The notes under the pieces were generated by a model. It searched no databases. It was not told the origin of the DNA and was given only the letters and a program-made list of their open reading frames with translations. A stretch of 12,169 bases of DNA from an uncultured Clostridia bacterium (GTDB taxonomy: Bacteria; Bacillota_A; Clostridia; Christensenellales; Aristaeellaceae), in assembly GCA_945871545.1 (NCBI GenBank), contig CAMBWJ010000024.1, positions 1-12,169 of the forward strand, written 5' to 3'. Shown piece after piece: positions 1-7,811 of the stretch. How positions within the stretch are numbered: the stretch's first letter is position 1; each line of letters begins with the position of its first letter. The position numbers and the translations under genes are program-made.

Positions 1-255
1 ATCGCAAGCGGCGACCAGTTCATCGACGATCAGGCCCGGAAGGACCGCATCGTGCGGCTGTTCGACGCCTCCGCCTGCGAGATGGAGGGCTGCGCCATCG
101 CCCAGGTGTGCTTCATCAGCGGCGTGGACTGCGCCGTGATCCGGGCAATTTCCGACGCTTCCACCGGCAACCACGATGTGGAATACAAGCGATATATGCC
201 CTTGGCGGCCGAAACCTCGGCCAGGGTCGTGTTGAAATTTCTGGAAAATCTGTAA
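1..255 (+). CDS. mtnN: 5'-methylthioadenosine/S-adenosylhomocysteine nucleosidase, C-terminal part
   Basis: The 5' end lies outside the window; 84 residues are visible of a family that is usually about 230 long. The enzyme cleaves the glycosidic bond of methylthioadenosine and S-adenosylhomocysteine to release adenine, and so recycles by-products of S-adenosylmethionine use in the cytosol. Seen here: an IASGDQF segment at visible residues 2-7 region, the family signature CEMEGCAIAQVC (visible 26-37), whose glutamate contacts the ribose, and RAISD (visible 48-52), whose aspartate is the catalytic acid of the family. The frame is open from base 1 and ends at TAA. A terminator follows 12 bases downstream, so the gene is transcriptionally separate from ctsR. 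The family assignment is secure from the two motifs. Another member of the purine nucleoside phosphorylase superfamily is the only realistic alternative. Confidence 0.9.
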   Translation: MASGDQFIDDQARKDRIVRLFDASACEMEGCAIAQVCFISGVDCAVIRAISDASTGNHDVEYKRYMPLAAETSARVVLKFLENL

Positions 256-266
256 AATTATGGATG

Positions 267-299
267 AAGCGGGCCGCAAACGCCCGTTTCTTTCTTTTT
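267..299 (+). terminator. Rho-independent terminator after mtnN
   Basis: An 8-bp stem (AAGCGGGC at 267-274 with GCCCGTTT at 282-289, including one G-T pair) closes a 7-base loop and is followed by a pyrimidine run, CTTTCTTTTTC. It starts 12 bases after the mtnN stop codon and ends just before the ctsR promoter, insulating the two units. Confidence 0.8.
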
Positions 300-303
300 C
301 CTC

Positions 304-332
304 TTGCAAAATGCCGGAATTGGCGCTATAAT
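304..332 (+). promoter_or_regulatory. Sigma-A promoter of the ctsR operon
   Basis: The -35 element is TTGCAA (304-309) and the -10 element is a perfect TATAAT (327-332), with an ideal 17-base spacer. The predicted start of transcription is near 338-340. The position between the mtnN terminator and ctsR, with a CtsR box covering the start site, supports it strongly. Confidence 0.85.
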
Positions 333-349
333 AGTCAAAGATGGTCAAA
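333..349 (+). promoter_or_regulatory. CtsR operator (heptad direct repeat)
   Basis: The sequence AGTCAAAGATGGTCAAA matches the CtsR consensus (RGTCAAA-NAN-RGTCAAA) at every position. It begins immediately after the -10 hexamer and spans the predicted transcription start, so bound CtsR should block RNA polymerase. It predicts autorepression of the ctsR-mcsA-mcsB-clpC operon, released by heat or when McsB acts on CtsR. Confidence 0.9.
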
Positions 350-394
350 ACATCGCCGGAGACGGCGGTCATTTGCCCGAAGGAAGGTGAAAAC

Positions 395-871
395 ATGGCG
401 CAGCTCAGCGATACGATTGAGCAATTTATCAAGGAACTGATGAGCGAGGACGCGCACATCGAGCTGCGGCGCAACGAGCTTGCGCAGCACTTCGGCTGCG
501 CGCCGTCCCAGATCAACTACGTGCTGGCGACGCGCTTCTCGGTGGACCACGGCTATCTGATCGAGTCCAGGCGCGGCGGCGGCGGCTACGTGCGCATCGT
601 GCGCATGCATCCCCGCCAGGAGGGCAACCTTCTGGACGCGCTGCTCAAGCGCGTGGGAAATTCCATCGACGAGGAAACGACGAACGCGATCATCGAGAAT
701 CTGGTGGACGCCAAGCTGGCCACGCCCAACGAGGCGGCGCTGATGCGCGCGGCCACCGGGCGCAACGCCCTGAGCCTGCCGGTGAGCGGCAAGGACGTGC
801 TCCGGGCGGCGGTGTTCAAAAATATGCTGATTCAGGTGTTCCGCAATGCCGAGGAGGTGCTGGAAAAATGA
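395..871 (+). CDS. ctsR: CtsR, class III heat-shock repressor
   Basis: CtsR is a dimeric winged-helix repressor that binds heptad repeats upstream of clp genes. The protein has 158 residues (about 154 in Bacillus subtilis). The N-terminus MAQLSDTIEQFIK fits the family; the helix-turn-helix covers roughly residues 24-50, and the wing motif RGGGGYVRI starts at Arg60. By family knowledge, the arginine before the glycines is the wing residue that contacts DNA and that McsB can phosphorylate. The C-terminal half (about 75-158) is the dimerisation domain. The start at 395 has a good Shine-Dalgarno site (AGGAAGGTG, 381-389). An in-frame ATG at 341 lies inside the operator and is rejected. The stop overlaps mcsA in ATGA, which implies translational coupling. 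Confidence 0.96.
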   Translation: MAQLSDTIEQFIKELMSEDAHIELRRNELAQHFGCAPSQINYVLATRFSVDHGYLIESRRGGGGYVRIVRMHPRQEGNLLDALLKRVGNSIDEETTNAIIENLVDAKLATPNEAALMRAATGRNALSLPVSGKDVLRAAVFKNMLIQVFRNAEEVLEK

Positions 872-1461
872 TGTGTGAGGAGTGCGGCGTGAATCCCGCA
901 GTGTTTCACTTTGTGACCATAAGAAACGACGAGCGGACGGAGCGCAACCTCTGTCCGGCCTGCATGGCGAAGTACAAAAAGCAGCTGCCCGGCATCGACA
1001 TCAAGAACCTTGCGGGCATTCTGAACAACCTGATCGACGGCAAGAAGGGCGCGGGCAAGGAGGAGGTCGATCCCGAGACCGAGGCGATCACCTGCGAGCA
1101 GTGCGGCATGACCTACGGCGAGTTCCGCAAGTGCGGCATGCTGGGCTGCGCGGCGTGCTACGACGCCTTCCGGGAGCCGATGACGGCGCTCTTGCAGCGC
1201 ATTCACGGCAACACCCAGCACGCGGGGCGCGTCCCCGGCGGGGTGCACAGCGGGGTCTCCATCCGCATGAGCATCGACCGGCTGAAGCAGCAGCTGCAGC
1301 GGGCCGTGGCGGCGGAGGAATACGAGCAGGCCGCCAAGCTGCGCGATGCGATCCGCGCGCTGAGCGCCCAGCTGGAGCAGCGGGAGAAGGCTGTGCACGT
1401 TGCGCCGCCGGAGCGCATCGAGAGCTGGATCCATCCGGAGGGAGGCGACTTCCATGCGTGA
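868..1461 (+). CDS. mcsA: McsA, zinc-binding activator of the McsB arginine kinase
   Basis: McsA partners with and stimulates McsB. Its 197 residues (about 185 in B. subtilis) contain two paired zinc-ligand clusters: CxxC at 3-6 and 29-32, then CxxC at 76-79 and 94-97, with an additional Cys89. A UVR motif lies at roughly 132-168 (SIDRLKQQLQRAVAAEEYEQ and following). UVR motifs also occur in the ClpC middle domain, matching the known McsA-ClpC-McsB cooperation. Translation may begin at ATG 868 or the adjacent ATG 871; GAGGAGGT at 851-858 serves either. The gene overlaps ctsR by 4 bases and mcsB by 8, so the operon is tightly coupled. Confidence 0.93.
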   Translation: MMCEECGVNPAVFHFVTIRNDERTERNLCPACMAKYKKQLPGIDIKNLAGILNNLIDGKKGAGKEEVDPETEAITCEQCGMTYGEFRKCGMLGCAACYDAFREPMTALLQRIHGNTQHAGRVPGGVHSGVSIRMSIDRLKQQLQRAVAAEEYEQAAKLRDAIRALSAQLEQREKAVHVAPPERIESWIHPEGGDFHA

Positions 1462-2485
1462 GTACGTCTGCGCGCCGGATCAGGACGTGGTGATCTCCAG
1501 CCGCGTGCGCCTGTCCCGCAACTATCAGGATCTGCCCTTTTCGCCGAAGCTCACGCCGGAGTACGCCAACGAGGTGATCGACCGCACGGCGAAGTCAGTC
1601 TTCTCCAGCAAGCACGGCGCGTCATTCATGCTGCTGCGCATGAACGATCTGGAGAACGACGCGCGCAACCGCCTGGTGGAGCACCACATGATCAGCTACG
1701 ACCTCCTGAAGTTTTCCAGCCGGTCTGCGGCGATGGTGTCCTCGGCGGGCACGGTCTCCGTGATGATGAACGAGGAGGATCACGTGCGCTTCCAGGGCCT
1801 GCTTCCGGGTTTGCAATTGGAGCGCAGCGCCGAGATGGCCCTGGGCCTGGACGAGAAGGTGGGTGAGGACTATCCCTTCGCCTTCGACACCCAGTGGGGC
1901 TTCCTGACGGCCTGTCCGGCGAACACAGGAACTGGCATGCGCGCCTGCGTGATCCTGCACCTGCCCGCGCTTGCACAGGCGGGCCAGATGGGCGCGGTGA
2001 TGCAGTCCGTGGCGAAGCTGGGCCTGACGATTCGCGGCATGTACGGCAACGGCGCGGAGGCCCAGGGTCAGCTCTATCAGATGAGCAACGTGGCCACCCT
2101 GGGCAGGAGCGAGGAGGACGTGATCCGTTCGCTGGTGGCTGCTACCGAGGAAATTGTAAATCATGAGCGCGCCATGCGCGAGAACGCCGAGAAGAAGGAT
2201 ATGCTTCAATTGCAGGACGCGCTGCTGCGCTCCTGGGGCGAGACGATGCACGCGCGGCTGATGAGTACAAAGGAATTCATGCGGCGGTATTCGGACATCC
2301 GCTATGCCGCCAGTCTGGGCTATCTGCATCTACCCATACCGGCGCTGGATCTCTTGATGATGGATCTGCAGCCGGGTTCGCTGGGCGTGCGCGCCGGACA
2401 TTTGATCGGCGAGCGCGAGGCGGAGATTCTGCGCGCGAAGATTCTGCGCGAGGAGCTTTCCGCACTTTCCGGCGAGGAAACCTGA
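1454..2485 (+). CDS. mcsB: McsB, protein-arginine kinase
   Basis: McsB transfers phosphate from ATP to arginine side chains. In Firmicutes this marks damaged proteins for ClpC-ClpP and inactivates CtsR. The protein has 343 residues (about 363 in B. subtilis) and one phosphagen-kinase fold. Visible features are SSRVRLSRN (15-23, nucleotide-binding arginines), the cysteine loop CPANTGTGMRA (Cys154 aligns with the reactive cysteine of the family) and RGMYGNGAEAQGQLYQMSN (from Arg194), the nucleotide/guanidino-loop segment. The start at 1454 overlaps the end of mcsA and has purine-rich GGAG/GGAGG at 1437-1445; a longer in-frame start at 1400 would run deep into mcsA and is rejected. It is 18 bases upstream of clpC. 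A metabolic creatine/arginine kinase is excluded by context and by the lack of that family's N-terminal domain. Confidence 0.95.
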   Translation: MREYVCAPDQDVVISSRVRLSRNYQDLPFSPKLTPEYANEVIDRTAKSVFSSKHGASFMLLRMNDLENDARNRLVEHHMISYDLLKFSSRSAAMVSSAGTVSVMMNEEDHVRFQGLLPGLQLERSAEMALGLDEKVGEDYPFAFDTQWGFLTACPANTGTGMRACVILHLPALAQAGQMGAVMQSVAKLGLTIRGMYGNGAEAQGQLYQMSNVATLGRSEEDVIRSLVAATEEIVNHERAMRENAEKKDMLQLQDALLRSWGETMHARLMSTKEFMRRYSDIRYAASLGYLHLPIPALDLLMMDLQPGSLGVRAGHLIGEREAEILRAKILREELSALSGEET

Positions 2486-2503
2486 CACCTGGGAGGAAAT
2501 TCA

Positions 2504-4960
2504 ATGGCATATTTTGCAAAGTTTACGGAGCGTGGACAGCGCGCGCTGATCGCGGCGCAGACCGAGGCTGCGCAGCTGGGTCGGGCCTATGTGGGCACCG
2601 AGCACCTGCTGCTGGGCGTGCTCACCGACTCCGGCGCGGCAGCGGGCATCCTGCGGGGCGTGACGCTGGACGGCGCGCGCAACGAGATCATCGCGATCCT
2701 GGGACGCGGCACCGACAGCATCGAGGGCAAGCAAATGGTGTACACGCCGCGCACCAAGAAGGTGATCGAGCAGAGCGTGCGGGAGGCGCGGGAGCTGAAG
2801 CAGAACTACGTCTCCGTGGAGCACCTGCTGCTGGCGCTGATGCGTGAGCGCGAGGGCGTGGCGGCCCACGTTCTGATTAAAATGGGTCTGGATCTGAACA
2901 AGGCCCGCGAGGAGCTGCTGCACATCCTGACCGGCGCGGACGACGGCGCTGCGCAGGGCGATGCTGAGGCGCAGGAGACGCCGATTCTGGATCAGTTCTC
3001 CCGCGACCTGACCGCAGCGGCCCGCAGCGGTGAACTGGATCCGGTGATCGGGCGCGAAAGGGAGATCGAGCGCATCGTGCAGATTCTCTCCCGCAGGCGC
3101 AAGAACAACCCGGTGCTCATCGGCGAACCGGGCGTGGGCAAGTCCGCCATCGTGGAGGGCCTGGCCCAGCTGATTGTGGAGGAGAACATCCCGGAGATTC
3201 TGCGCGGCAAGCGCGTGGTTTCGCTGGACCTTGCGGCCATGCTGGCGGGCGCGAAGTACCGCGGCGAGTTCGAGGAGCGCCTGAAGAACGCCATGGCCGA
3301 GATCAAGAAGAACGGCAACATCATCATGTTCATCGACGAGCTGCACACCATCGTGGGCGCGGGCGCGTCCGAGGGCGCGATCGATGCGGCGAACATCCTG
3401 AAGCCCATGCTGGCGCGCGGCGAGATTCAGTGCATCGGCGCGACCACGCTGGGCGAGTACCACAAGCACATCGAGAAGGACGGCGCGCTGGAGCGCCGCT
3501 TCCAGCCGGTGCAGGTGGGGGAACCCACCAAGGAGGAATCCGTGGCGATTCTGGCGGGCCTGCGCGACCGCTACGAGGCGCACCACCGCGTGCGCATCAC
3601 CGACGAGGCCCTGCGCGCCGCCGTGTACCTCTCCGACCGCTATATCCCCGACCGCTGCCTGCCGGACAAGGCCATCGACCTGATCGACGAGGCCGCGTCC
3701 CGGGTGCGCATTCAGGCCTTTACCGCGCCGCCGGACATGAAGGAGCAGCAGCTGAAGCTCTCTGCGCTGAACAAGGAGACCGAGGAGGCCGTGGCCAACG
3801 AGGACTTTGAGACCGCCGCCCGCCTGCGTGACCGCAAGAAGGCGCTCCAGAACGAGATGGACGAGCGCCGCGCCGCGTGGGAGGAGAAGCTCAACAGCAA
3901 GATGGAGACCGTCGGCGAGGAGGAGGTCGCGCACATCGTGTCCATTTGGACCGGCGTGCCGGTGAGCAAGCTCACCCAGGACGAGGCCCAGCGGCTGATC
4001 CATCTGGAGGACACGCTGCACAGGCGCGTGGTGGGCCAGGAGGAGGCCGTGAAGGCGGTCGCCCGGGCGGTACGCCGCGCAAGGGCAGGCCTGAAGGACC
4101 CCAACCGCCCCATCGGCTCGTTCATCTTCCTCGGCCCCGCGGGCGTGGGCAAGACCGAGCTGTGCAAGGCGCTGGGCGAGGCGCTCTTCGGCGACGAGGA
4201 CAGCCTCATCCGCATCGACATGAGCGAATATATGGAGAAGCACTCCGTCTCCCGTATGATCGGCTCCCCGCCCGGCTACGTGGGCCACGAGGAGGGTGGC
4301 CAGCTCACCGAAAAGGTGCGCCGCAAGCCCTATGCCATCATCCTCTTCGACGAGGTGGAGAAGGCCCATCCGGACGTGTTCAACCTGCTGTTGCAGATTC
4401 TGGAGGACGGCCGGCTCACCGACGGCCAGGGCCGCGTGGTGGACTTCAAGAACACTGTCATCGTCATGACCAGCAACGCGGGTGCGCACACCATCAAGAA
4501 GCAGCGCGCGCTGGGCTTCGGCGGTCAGGAGGACAGCGAAAAGACCTACGACGCGATGCGCGAGAACATCATGGACGAGGTGCGCCAGATCTTCCGCCCG
4601 GAGTTTTTGAACCGCGTGGACGAGATCATCGTGTTCCACGCCCTCACCGAGACCGAGATCGACCAGATCGCGCGGCTGCTGCTGGATCAGGTGTGCCTGC
4701 GCCTGGAGGATCGCGGCATCCAGTTGGAGGTGGGCGAGGAGGCCCTGCGGCTGATCTCCAAGGCCGGTTACGACCTGAAGTACGGCGCGCGGCCGCTGCG
4801 CCGGGCCATCCAGCGCCTGGTGGAGGACGCGCTGAGCGAGGAGATCCTGCTGGGCGACGTGCGCCTGGGCGATAAAGTGCTGGCCAGCGTGGAGGACGAG
4901 AAGCTCAAATTCACTGCCGTGCCGGAGCAATCTGCATTGGAGCCTGCGCCGGTGGAATAA
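2504..4960 (+). CDS. clpC: ClpC, AAA+ unfoldase of the ClpCP protease
   Basis: ClpC is a hexameric ATPase that unfolds proteins, including arginine-phosphorylated ones, and feeds them to ClpP. Its 818 residues match the family (810 in B. subtilis). Order of domains: double Clp N repeat (about 1-145); AAA-1 with Walker A GEPGVGKS (207-214) and Walker B ending in Asp278-Glu279; coiled-coil middle domain with a UVR motif (about 421-456) that docks McsA/MecA-type adaptors; AAA-2 with Walker A GPAGVGKT (544-551) and Walker B Asp616-Glu617; the ClpP-docking tripeptide LGF (670-672); and sensor-2 [12 protein letters not shown] near the C-terminus. Both ATPase sites look intact. The start follows GGGAGGAAATTCA and gives the conserved N-terminus. 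It ends the operon and is followed by a terminator. Codon use is strongly GC-ending like its neighbours. Confidence 0.97.
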   Translation: MAYFAKFTERGQRALIAAQTEAAQLGRAYVGTEHLLLGVLTDSGAAAGILRGVTLDGARNEIIAILGRGTDSIEGKQMVYTPRTKKVIEQSVREARELKQNYVSVEHLLLALMREREGVAAHVLIKMGLDLNKAREELLHILTGADDGAAQGDAEAQETPILDQFSRDLTAAARSGELDPVIGREREIERIVQILSRRRKNNPVLIGEPGVGKSAIVEGLAQLIVEENIPEILRGKRVVSLDLAAMLAGAKYRGEFEERLKNAMAEIKKNGNIIMFIDELHTIVGAGASEGAIDAANILKPMLARGEIQCIGATTLGEYHKHIEKDGALERRFQPVQVGEPTKEESVAILAGLRDRYEAHHRVRITDEALRAAVYLSDRYIPDRCLPDKAIDLIDEAASRVRIQAFTAPPDMKEQQLKLSALNKETEEAVANEDFETAARLRDRKKALQNEMDERRAAWEEKLNSKMETVGEEEVAHIVSIWTGVPVSKLTQDEAQRLIHLEDTLHRRVVGQEEAVKAVARAVRRARAGLKDPNRPIGSFIFLGPAGVGKTELCKALGEALFGDEDSLIRIDMSEYMEKHSVSRMIGSPPGYVGHEEGGQLTEKVRRKPYAIILFDEVEKAHPDVFNLLLQILEDGRLTDGQGRVVDFKNTVIVMTSNAGAHTIKKQRALGFGGQEDSEKTYDAMRENIMDEVRQIFRPEFLNRVDEIIVFHALTETEIDQIARLLLDQVCLRLEDRGIQLEVGEEALRLISKAGYDLKYGARPLRRAIQRLVEDALSEEILLGDVRLGDKVLASVEDEKLKFTAVPEQSALEPAPVE

Positions 4961-4973
4961 AACCAAATCACGC

Positions 4974-5005
4974 AAAGAGGGACGCATCCGTGCATCCCTC
5001 TTTTT
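4974..5005. terminator. Terminator between convergent clpC and penicillin-binding protein genes
   Basis: A 9-bp stem, AAAGAGGGA (4974-4982) with TCCCTCTTT (4995-5003), extends past a mismatch into a GCA/TGC pair set and is followed by T residues to 5005. It terminates the ctsR operon on the plus strand. The opposite gene's stop codon begins one base away, so the same hairpin can serve the minus strand, though its U-tract there is shorter. Confidence 0.85.
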
Positions 5006-7312
5006 CTATCCCAAAATGCGGCTGATGAACCCGCCGGGGCTATACCGCACCTCGGCGCTCTCCATGCCGGTGAGCAGCGTGCCGCTCTCGTAGAGCAGTT
5101 TGTGGCGTGGCAGCACGCTGTAACGGCAGGATTCTCCCTTGGTTTCCGGGTCGGCCCAGACGATCACGCTGCCCGCCTCCGCGCTGAGGATCGCGGCAAC
5201 CTCGCTGCCCGCCTCCGTCTTGCGCAAAATCAGGTACTCCGCTTCGCTGTCCCGGGCGGTGAAGGCCAGCGCAGGCGCGCCGTCCTCGCCGCTGAGCAGC
5301 GTGAGATCATCCACCGTCTGCGGCGCGTCCCAGAGCGTGGAGGTTTCGCTGGGAAGCTGTCCCTCCCGGAACCACTCCGTCTGCACATAGGCCTCCGGGG
5401 TGTTGGCGGCGGCCAGCAGCACCTGGTCGTATAGATTCAGCGCCTCGCGGTCGATCCTCGCGGGAACCAGACCCTCCGGGGCCTCGAAGGGCGCGCCGGA
5501 CAGCTCTGCTGCACCGAGCAGCGCGGCGCAGAGCCGGGCGGGGTAGCTGCTGCCCCCGGCGTAGTCCGGCATGGCGTGCTCCCCGTCGGGGGAATCGTAG
5601 CCCATCCACACTGCCACCGCCAGCTCCGGCGTGTAGCCCACGGTCCAGATGTCCCGGTTGCCGCCCTCCGCCTCGCCCACGGTTCCGGTCTTGCCCGCCA
5701 CGGGCACGCCCACGGAGGCAAGCGCCTTGGCGCTGCCGCTGGAGGCGGCGGTCTGGAGCATGTCGGTCACGAGGAAGGCGGTCTGGGGACTCACCGCGCG
5801 CTCGTCCGGGATGCCGGCTTCGTAGAGCAGCTTTCCGTTTGCATCGGTGATGCGCCGGATGGCGTGGGGCTCCACGCGCGTTCCGCCGTTTGCGAGGGCG
5901 CAGTAGGCCGCGCAGAGACGCGCCGGGGACACGCCGTAGGTCATCGAGCCCAGCGCCAGCGAGAGGTTCACGTCCTGGGCCGCCAGCGGAACGCCGAAGG
6001 CGGCGATGGCGTTGCGCACGCTCTGGATGCCAATCAGGTCGGCCAGATCCACCGTGGCCACGTTCAGCGAGCGCGACAGCGCCTCCCGCAGCGTCACGGT
6101 GCCGTAGTAGTTGCCGCCCACGTTGCCGGGCAGGTACTTCCCGGCGAACTCCCGCTGCACGTCCTGCACCATGGAGCAGGGCAAGAAATGGTGGTTCTCG
6201 ATGGCGGCGGCGTAGGTGGAGACGGGCTTGATGGCGGAGCCGGGCTGTCGCTGCATCTGCGTGGCGCGGTTCAGGCCCCGCTGCACCTCGTACTCCCTTC
6301 CGCCCACCACGGCGGCGATCTCGCCGCTTGAAGTGTCCATGGCGATTAGCGCCGCCTGCACGGGCGTGCCGTCGTCGGCGGGATCGGGGAAGTTCGCGCC
6401 GTTTTCAAAGAGCGCGTCTGCGCTGGCCTGCAGCGAAGCGTCCAGCGCGGTGTAGATGTGCAGTCCGCCGGAGAGAACCTCCTCCGCGTCCGCATCCAGC
6501 GCGTCCATGGCCTCCTCCAGCACCAGATCCATGTACCAGCTGTTCGCGCTCTGCTCCGGCTCGGCCAGCTTCAGATTCAGCGGCTCCGCCTTCGCTGCCG
6601 CGCACGCTTCCTCGCCGATTGCCCCGGCTTCCAGCATCGCGTCCAGAATGCGGTTCCGCCGGGCGAGGGCGTTTTCCGGGTTCAAATGGGGCGCATAGTT
6701 CGTGGGGGACTTGATGACCCCGGCCAGCAGCGCACCCTCCGCAAGTGTGAGTTCGTCAACGTCCTTCCCGAAGTAGGCCCGGGCGGCACTGCCGACGCCG
6801 TATGCGCCGTTTCCAAAGTACACCGTGTTCAGATAGGCCTCCAGAATCTCGTCCTTGCTCATCACGCGCTCCAGCTTGCGCGCCAGGTACGCCTCCTGCA
6901 CCTTCCGGGACAAGGTCTTTTCGCTGCTCAGGTGGGTGAGCTTGATGAGCTGCTGGGTGATGGTGGACGCGCCCTGCTCCAGAGAGAGGGTGGTCAGGTC
7001 GTGCCAGAGCGCGCCGAAGATGCGCTTCACATCCACGCCGCTGTGGCTGTAGAAGCGCTGATCCTCCGCAGTCAGAAAGGCCGCAATCACCTCGTCGGGC
7101 ACCTCATCCAATCGCACGGAGCTGCGCGGCTGCACGGCGCTGAGCGCACCCACGCGCGCGCCCCGTGCGTCAAAGACCGTGGTGCTCTCCGGGCGGGTGC
7201 GGATGCGCTCCAGATCCAGCTGCTGCCAGTTGGGGACGTCCAGCTGCCAGACCAGCAGGCCCAGCAGCAGCACCAGCGCGACGATCGCGCCTGTCCAGAT
7301 CCACCTGCGCAC
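5006..7312 (-). CDS. Class A penicillin-binding protein (glycosyltransferase/transpeptidase, PBP1A type)
   Basis: This bifunctional enzyme polymerises lipid II and cross-links peptidoglycan outside the membrane. With the GTG start at 7312 it has 768 residues: a short basic N-terminus and one membrane anchor (about 4-22); a GT51 glycosyltransferase domain with catalytic Glu83 in TAEDQRFYSHSG, GASTITQQL (114-122) and the second conserved Glu158 in ILEAYLN; and a transpeptidase domain with SAIK (359-362), SLN (415-417) and KTGT (541-544). Residues about 665-745 look beta-rich and fibronectin-III-like, an inference from spacing of aromatic and aliphatic residues. The start is chosen because GGGAGG lies 7 bases upstream; the ATG at 7336 has no such site. 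It is divergent from spoIIAA and convergent with clpC. No promoter could be identified with confidence. Whether it is vegetative or sporulation-linked cannot be told. Confidence 0.94.
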   Translation of the reverse strand: MRRWIWTGAIVALVLLLGLLVWQLDVPNWQQLDLERIRTRPESTTVFDARGARVGALSAVQPRSSVRLDEVPDEVIAAFLTAEDQRFYSHSGVDVKRIFGALWHDLTTLSLEQGASTITQQLIKLTHLSSEKTLSRKVQEAYLARKLERVMSKDEILEAYLNTVYFGNGAYGVGSAARAYFGKDVDELTLAEGALLAGVIKSPTNYAPHLNPENALARRNRILDAMLEAGAIGEEACAAAKAEPLNLKLAEPEQSANSWYMDLVLEEAMDALDADAEEVLSGGLHIYTALDASLQASADALFENGANFPDPADDGTPVQAALIAMDTSSGEIAAVVGGREYEVQRGLNRATQMQRQPGSAIKPVSTYAAAIENHHFLPCSMVQDVQREFAGKYLPGNVGGNYYGTVTLREALSRSLNVATVDLADLIGIQSVRNAIAAFGVPLAAQDVNLSLALGSMTYGVSPARLCAAYCALANGGTRVEPHAIRRITDANGKLLYEAGIPDERAVSPQTAFLVTDMLQTAASSGSAKALASVGVPVAGKTGTVGEAEGGNRDIWTVGYTPELAVAVWMGYDSPDGEHAMPDYAGGSSYPARLCAALLGAAELSGAPFEAPEGLVPARIDREALNLYDQVLLAAANTPEAYVQTEWFREGQLPSETSTLWDAPQTVDDLTLLSGEDGAPALAFTARDSEAEYLILRKTEAGSEVAAILSAEAGSVIVWADPETKGESCRYSVLPRHKLLYESGTLLTGMESAEVRYSPGGFISRILG

Positions 7313-7319
7313 GGCGATT

Positions 7320-7327
7320 CCTCCCTT
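7320..7327 (-). promoter_or_regulatory. Ribosome binding site fixing the GTG start of the penicillin-binding protein
   Basis: On the minus strand AAGGGAGG is followed by AATCGCC and then GTG. The purine run and 7-base spacer are ideal, which decides for the GTG at 7312 and against the ATG at 7336, which lies upstream of this site. Confidence 0.8.
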
Positions 7328-7392
7328 CCATAGCATTCAGTCTTGCCGGTTTCGGCAGGTTTTAGTCCCCATCCCCGGTAATTTCAGGAAAT

Positions 7393-7427
7393 TGTCGGAC
7401 GATTCCGCCGATTCGACAAAGGTCGAA
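7393..7427. promoter_or_regulatory. Cluster of Spo0A-like boxes upstream of spoIIAA
   Basis: The 0A-box consensus is TGTCGAA. A perfect copy lies on the minus strand (TTCGACA, 7412-7418). Two near copies with one mismatch lie on the plus strand: TGTCGGA (7393-7399) and GGTCGAA (7421-7427). They sit about 11-45 bases upstream of the sigma-H -35 element, as expected for the spoIIA operon, which Spo0A activates in Bacillus. The last two overlapping sites also form an inverted repeat, TTCGAC-AAAG-GTCGAA. Function is inferred from sequence and context. Confidence 0.6.
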
Positions 7428-7437
7428 CTTTTTCATG

Positions 7438-7467
7438 GAAGGATGTGACAGCGCGGCTGTGGAATAT
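7438..7467 (+). promoter_or_regulatory. Sigma-H-type promoter of the spoIIA operon
   Basis: The -35 element GAAGGATGT (7438-7446) matches the sigma-H consensus RnAGGAwWW at 8 of 9 positions, and the -10 element GTGGAATAT (7459-7467) matches RnnGAATww fully. The spacer is 12 bases. The predicted start near 7474 leaves a leader of under 20 bases containing the spoIIAA ribosome site. SpoIIA is a classical sigma-H target in Bacillus, which supports the call. Confidence 0.75.
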
Positions 7468-7491
7468 AGGGTGCGCAAGGAGGGTGATTGC

Positions 7492-7797
7492 ATGCTGGAT
7501 TATGAGAAAACCCGCCAGACGCTCACGGTGCGGCTCAGCGAGGACCTGGACCACAGCGCCGCGTCCCGGCTCCGGCCGGAGCTGGACGCGCTGCTGAAGG
7601 ATCCTTCGATCCGCCGCCTGGTGCTGGATCTGAAGCAGCTTCGATTCATGGACAGCTCGGGCATCGGGCTGATCATCGGGCGGTACAAGCTGCTGGAGCG
7701 ACGGGGCGGCAGCGTGGCGGTGATCAATGCCGACGCGCGGGTGGATCGTATCTTTGAGATGTCGGGCCTGTATCAGATCGTGGATCGGATGGCGTAA
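7492..7797 (+). CDS. spoIIAA: SpoIIAA, anti-anti-sigma-F factor
   Basis: A STAS-domain protein of 101 residues (117 in B. subtilis). Unphosphorylated SpoIIAA binds SpoIIAB in the forespore and frees sigma-F; SpoIIAB inactivates it by phosphorylating a serine. The signature FMDSSGIGLIIGRYK is present at about residues 51-65, with the phosphoacceptor serine in the DSSG motif. The start at 7492 is fixed by a strong Shine-Dalgarno (AAGGAGGGTGATTGC then ATG). An in-frame ATG at 7435 lies upstream of the sigma-H promoter elements and is rejected. It is the first gene of the spoIIA operon, 14 bases from spoIIAB. Other STAS antagonists (RsbV type) are excluded by the downstream spoIIAB-sigF. Confidence 0.95.
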   Translation: MLDYEKTRQTLTVRLSEDLDHSAASRLRPELDALLKDPSIRRLVLDLKQLRFMDSSGIGLIIGRYKLLERRGGSVAVINADARVDRIFEMSGLYQIVDRMA

Positions 7798-7811
7798 GGG
7801 AAGGAGCGCTT

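Noticed and set aside
341..394. Upstream in-frame ATG for ctsR
   Set aside because: The codon lies within the CtsR operator and next to the transcription start. ATG 395 has the ribosome site and the family N-terminus.
2501..4987. Very long open frame on the minus strand opposite clpC
   Set aside because: It mirrors clpC almost exactly, is rich in His, Leu, Gln and Val as expected from the complement of GC-biased codons, and resembles no family. ClpC on the plus strand explains the region.
7342..7363. Seven-bp hairpin followed by TTTT on the plus strand between the divergent genes
   Set aside because: It is shaped like a terminator, but no plus-strand transcript is expected to arrive here. 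It may only be a stem in the leader of the penicillin-binding protein mRNA; not strong enough to annotate.
7386..7413. AGGAAAT followed by GATT as an alternative sigma-H promoter for spoIIAA
   Set aside because: The -10 part is poor and the spacing wrong, while 7438-7467 matches much better.
7435..7491. Upstream in-frame ATG for spoIIAA
   Set aside because: It precedes the sigma-H promoter elements and has no ribosome site; ATG 7492 follows AAGGAGGGTG.
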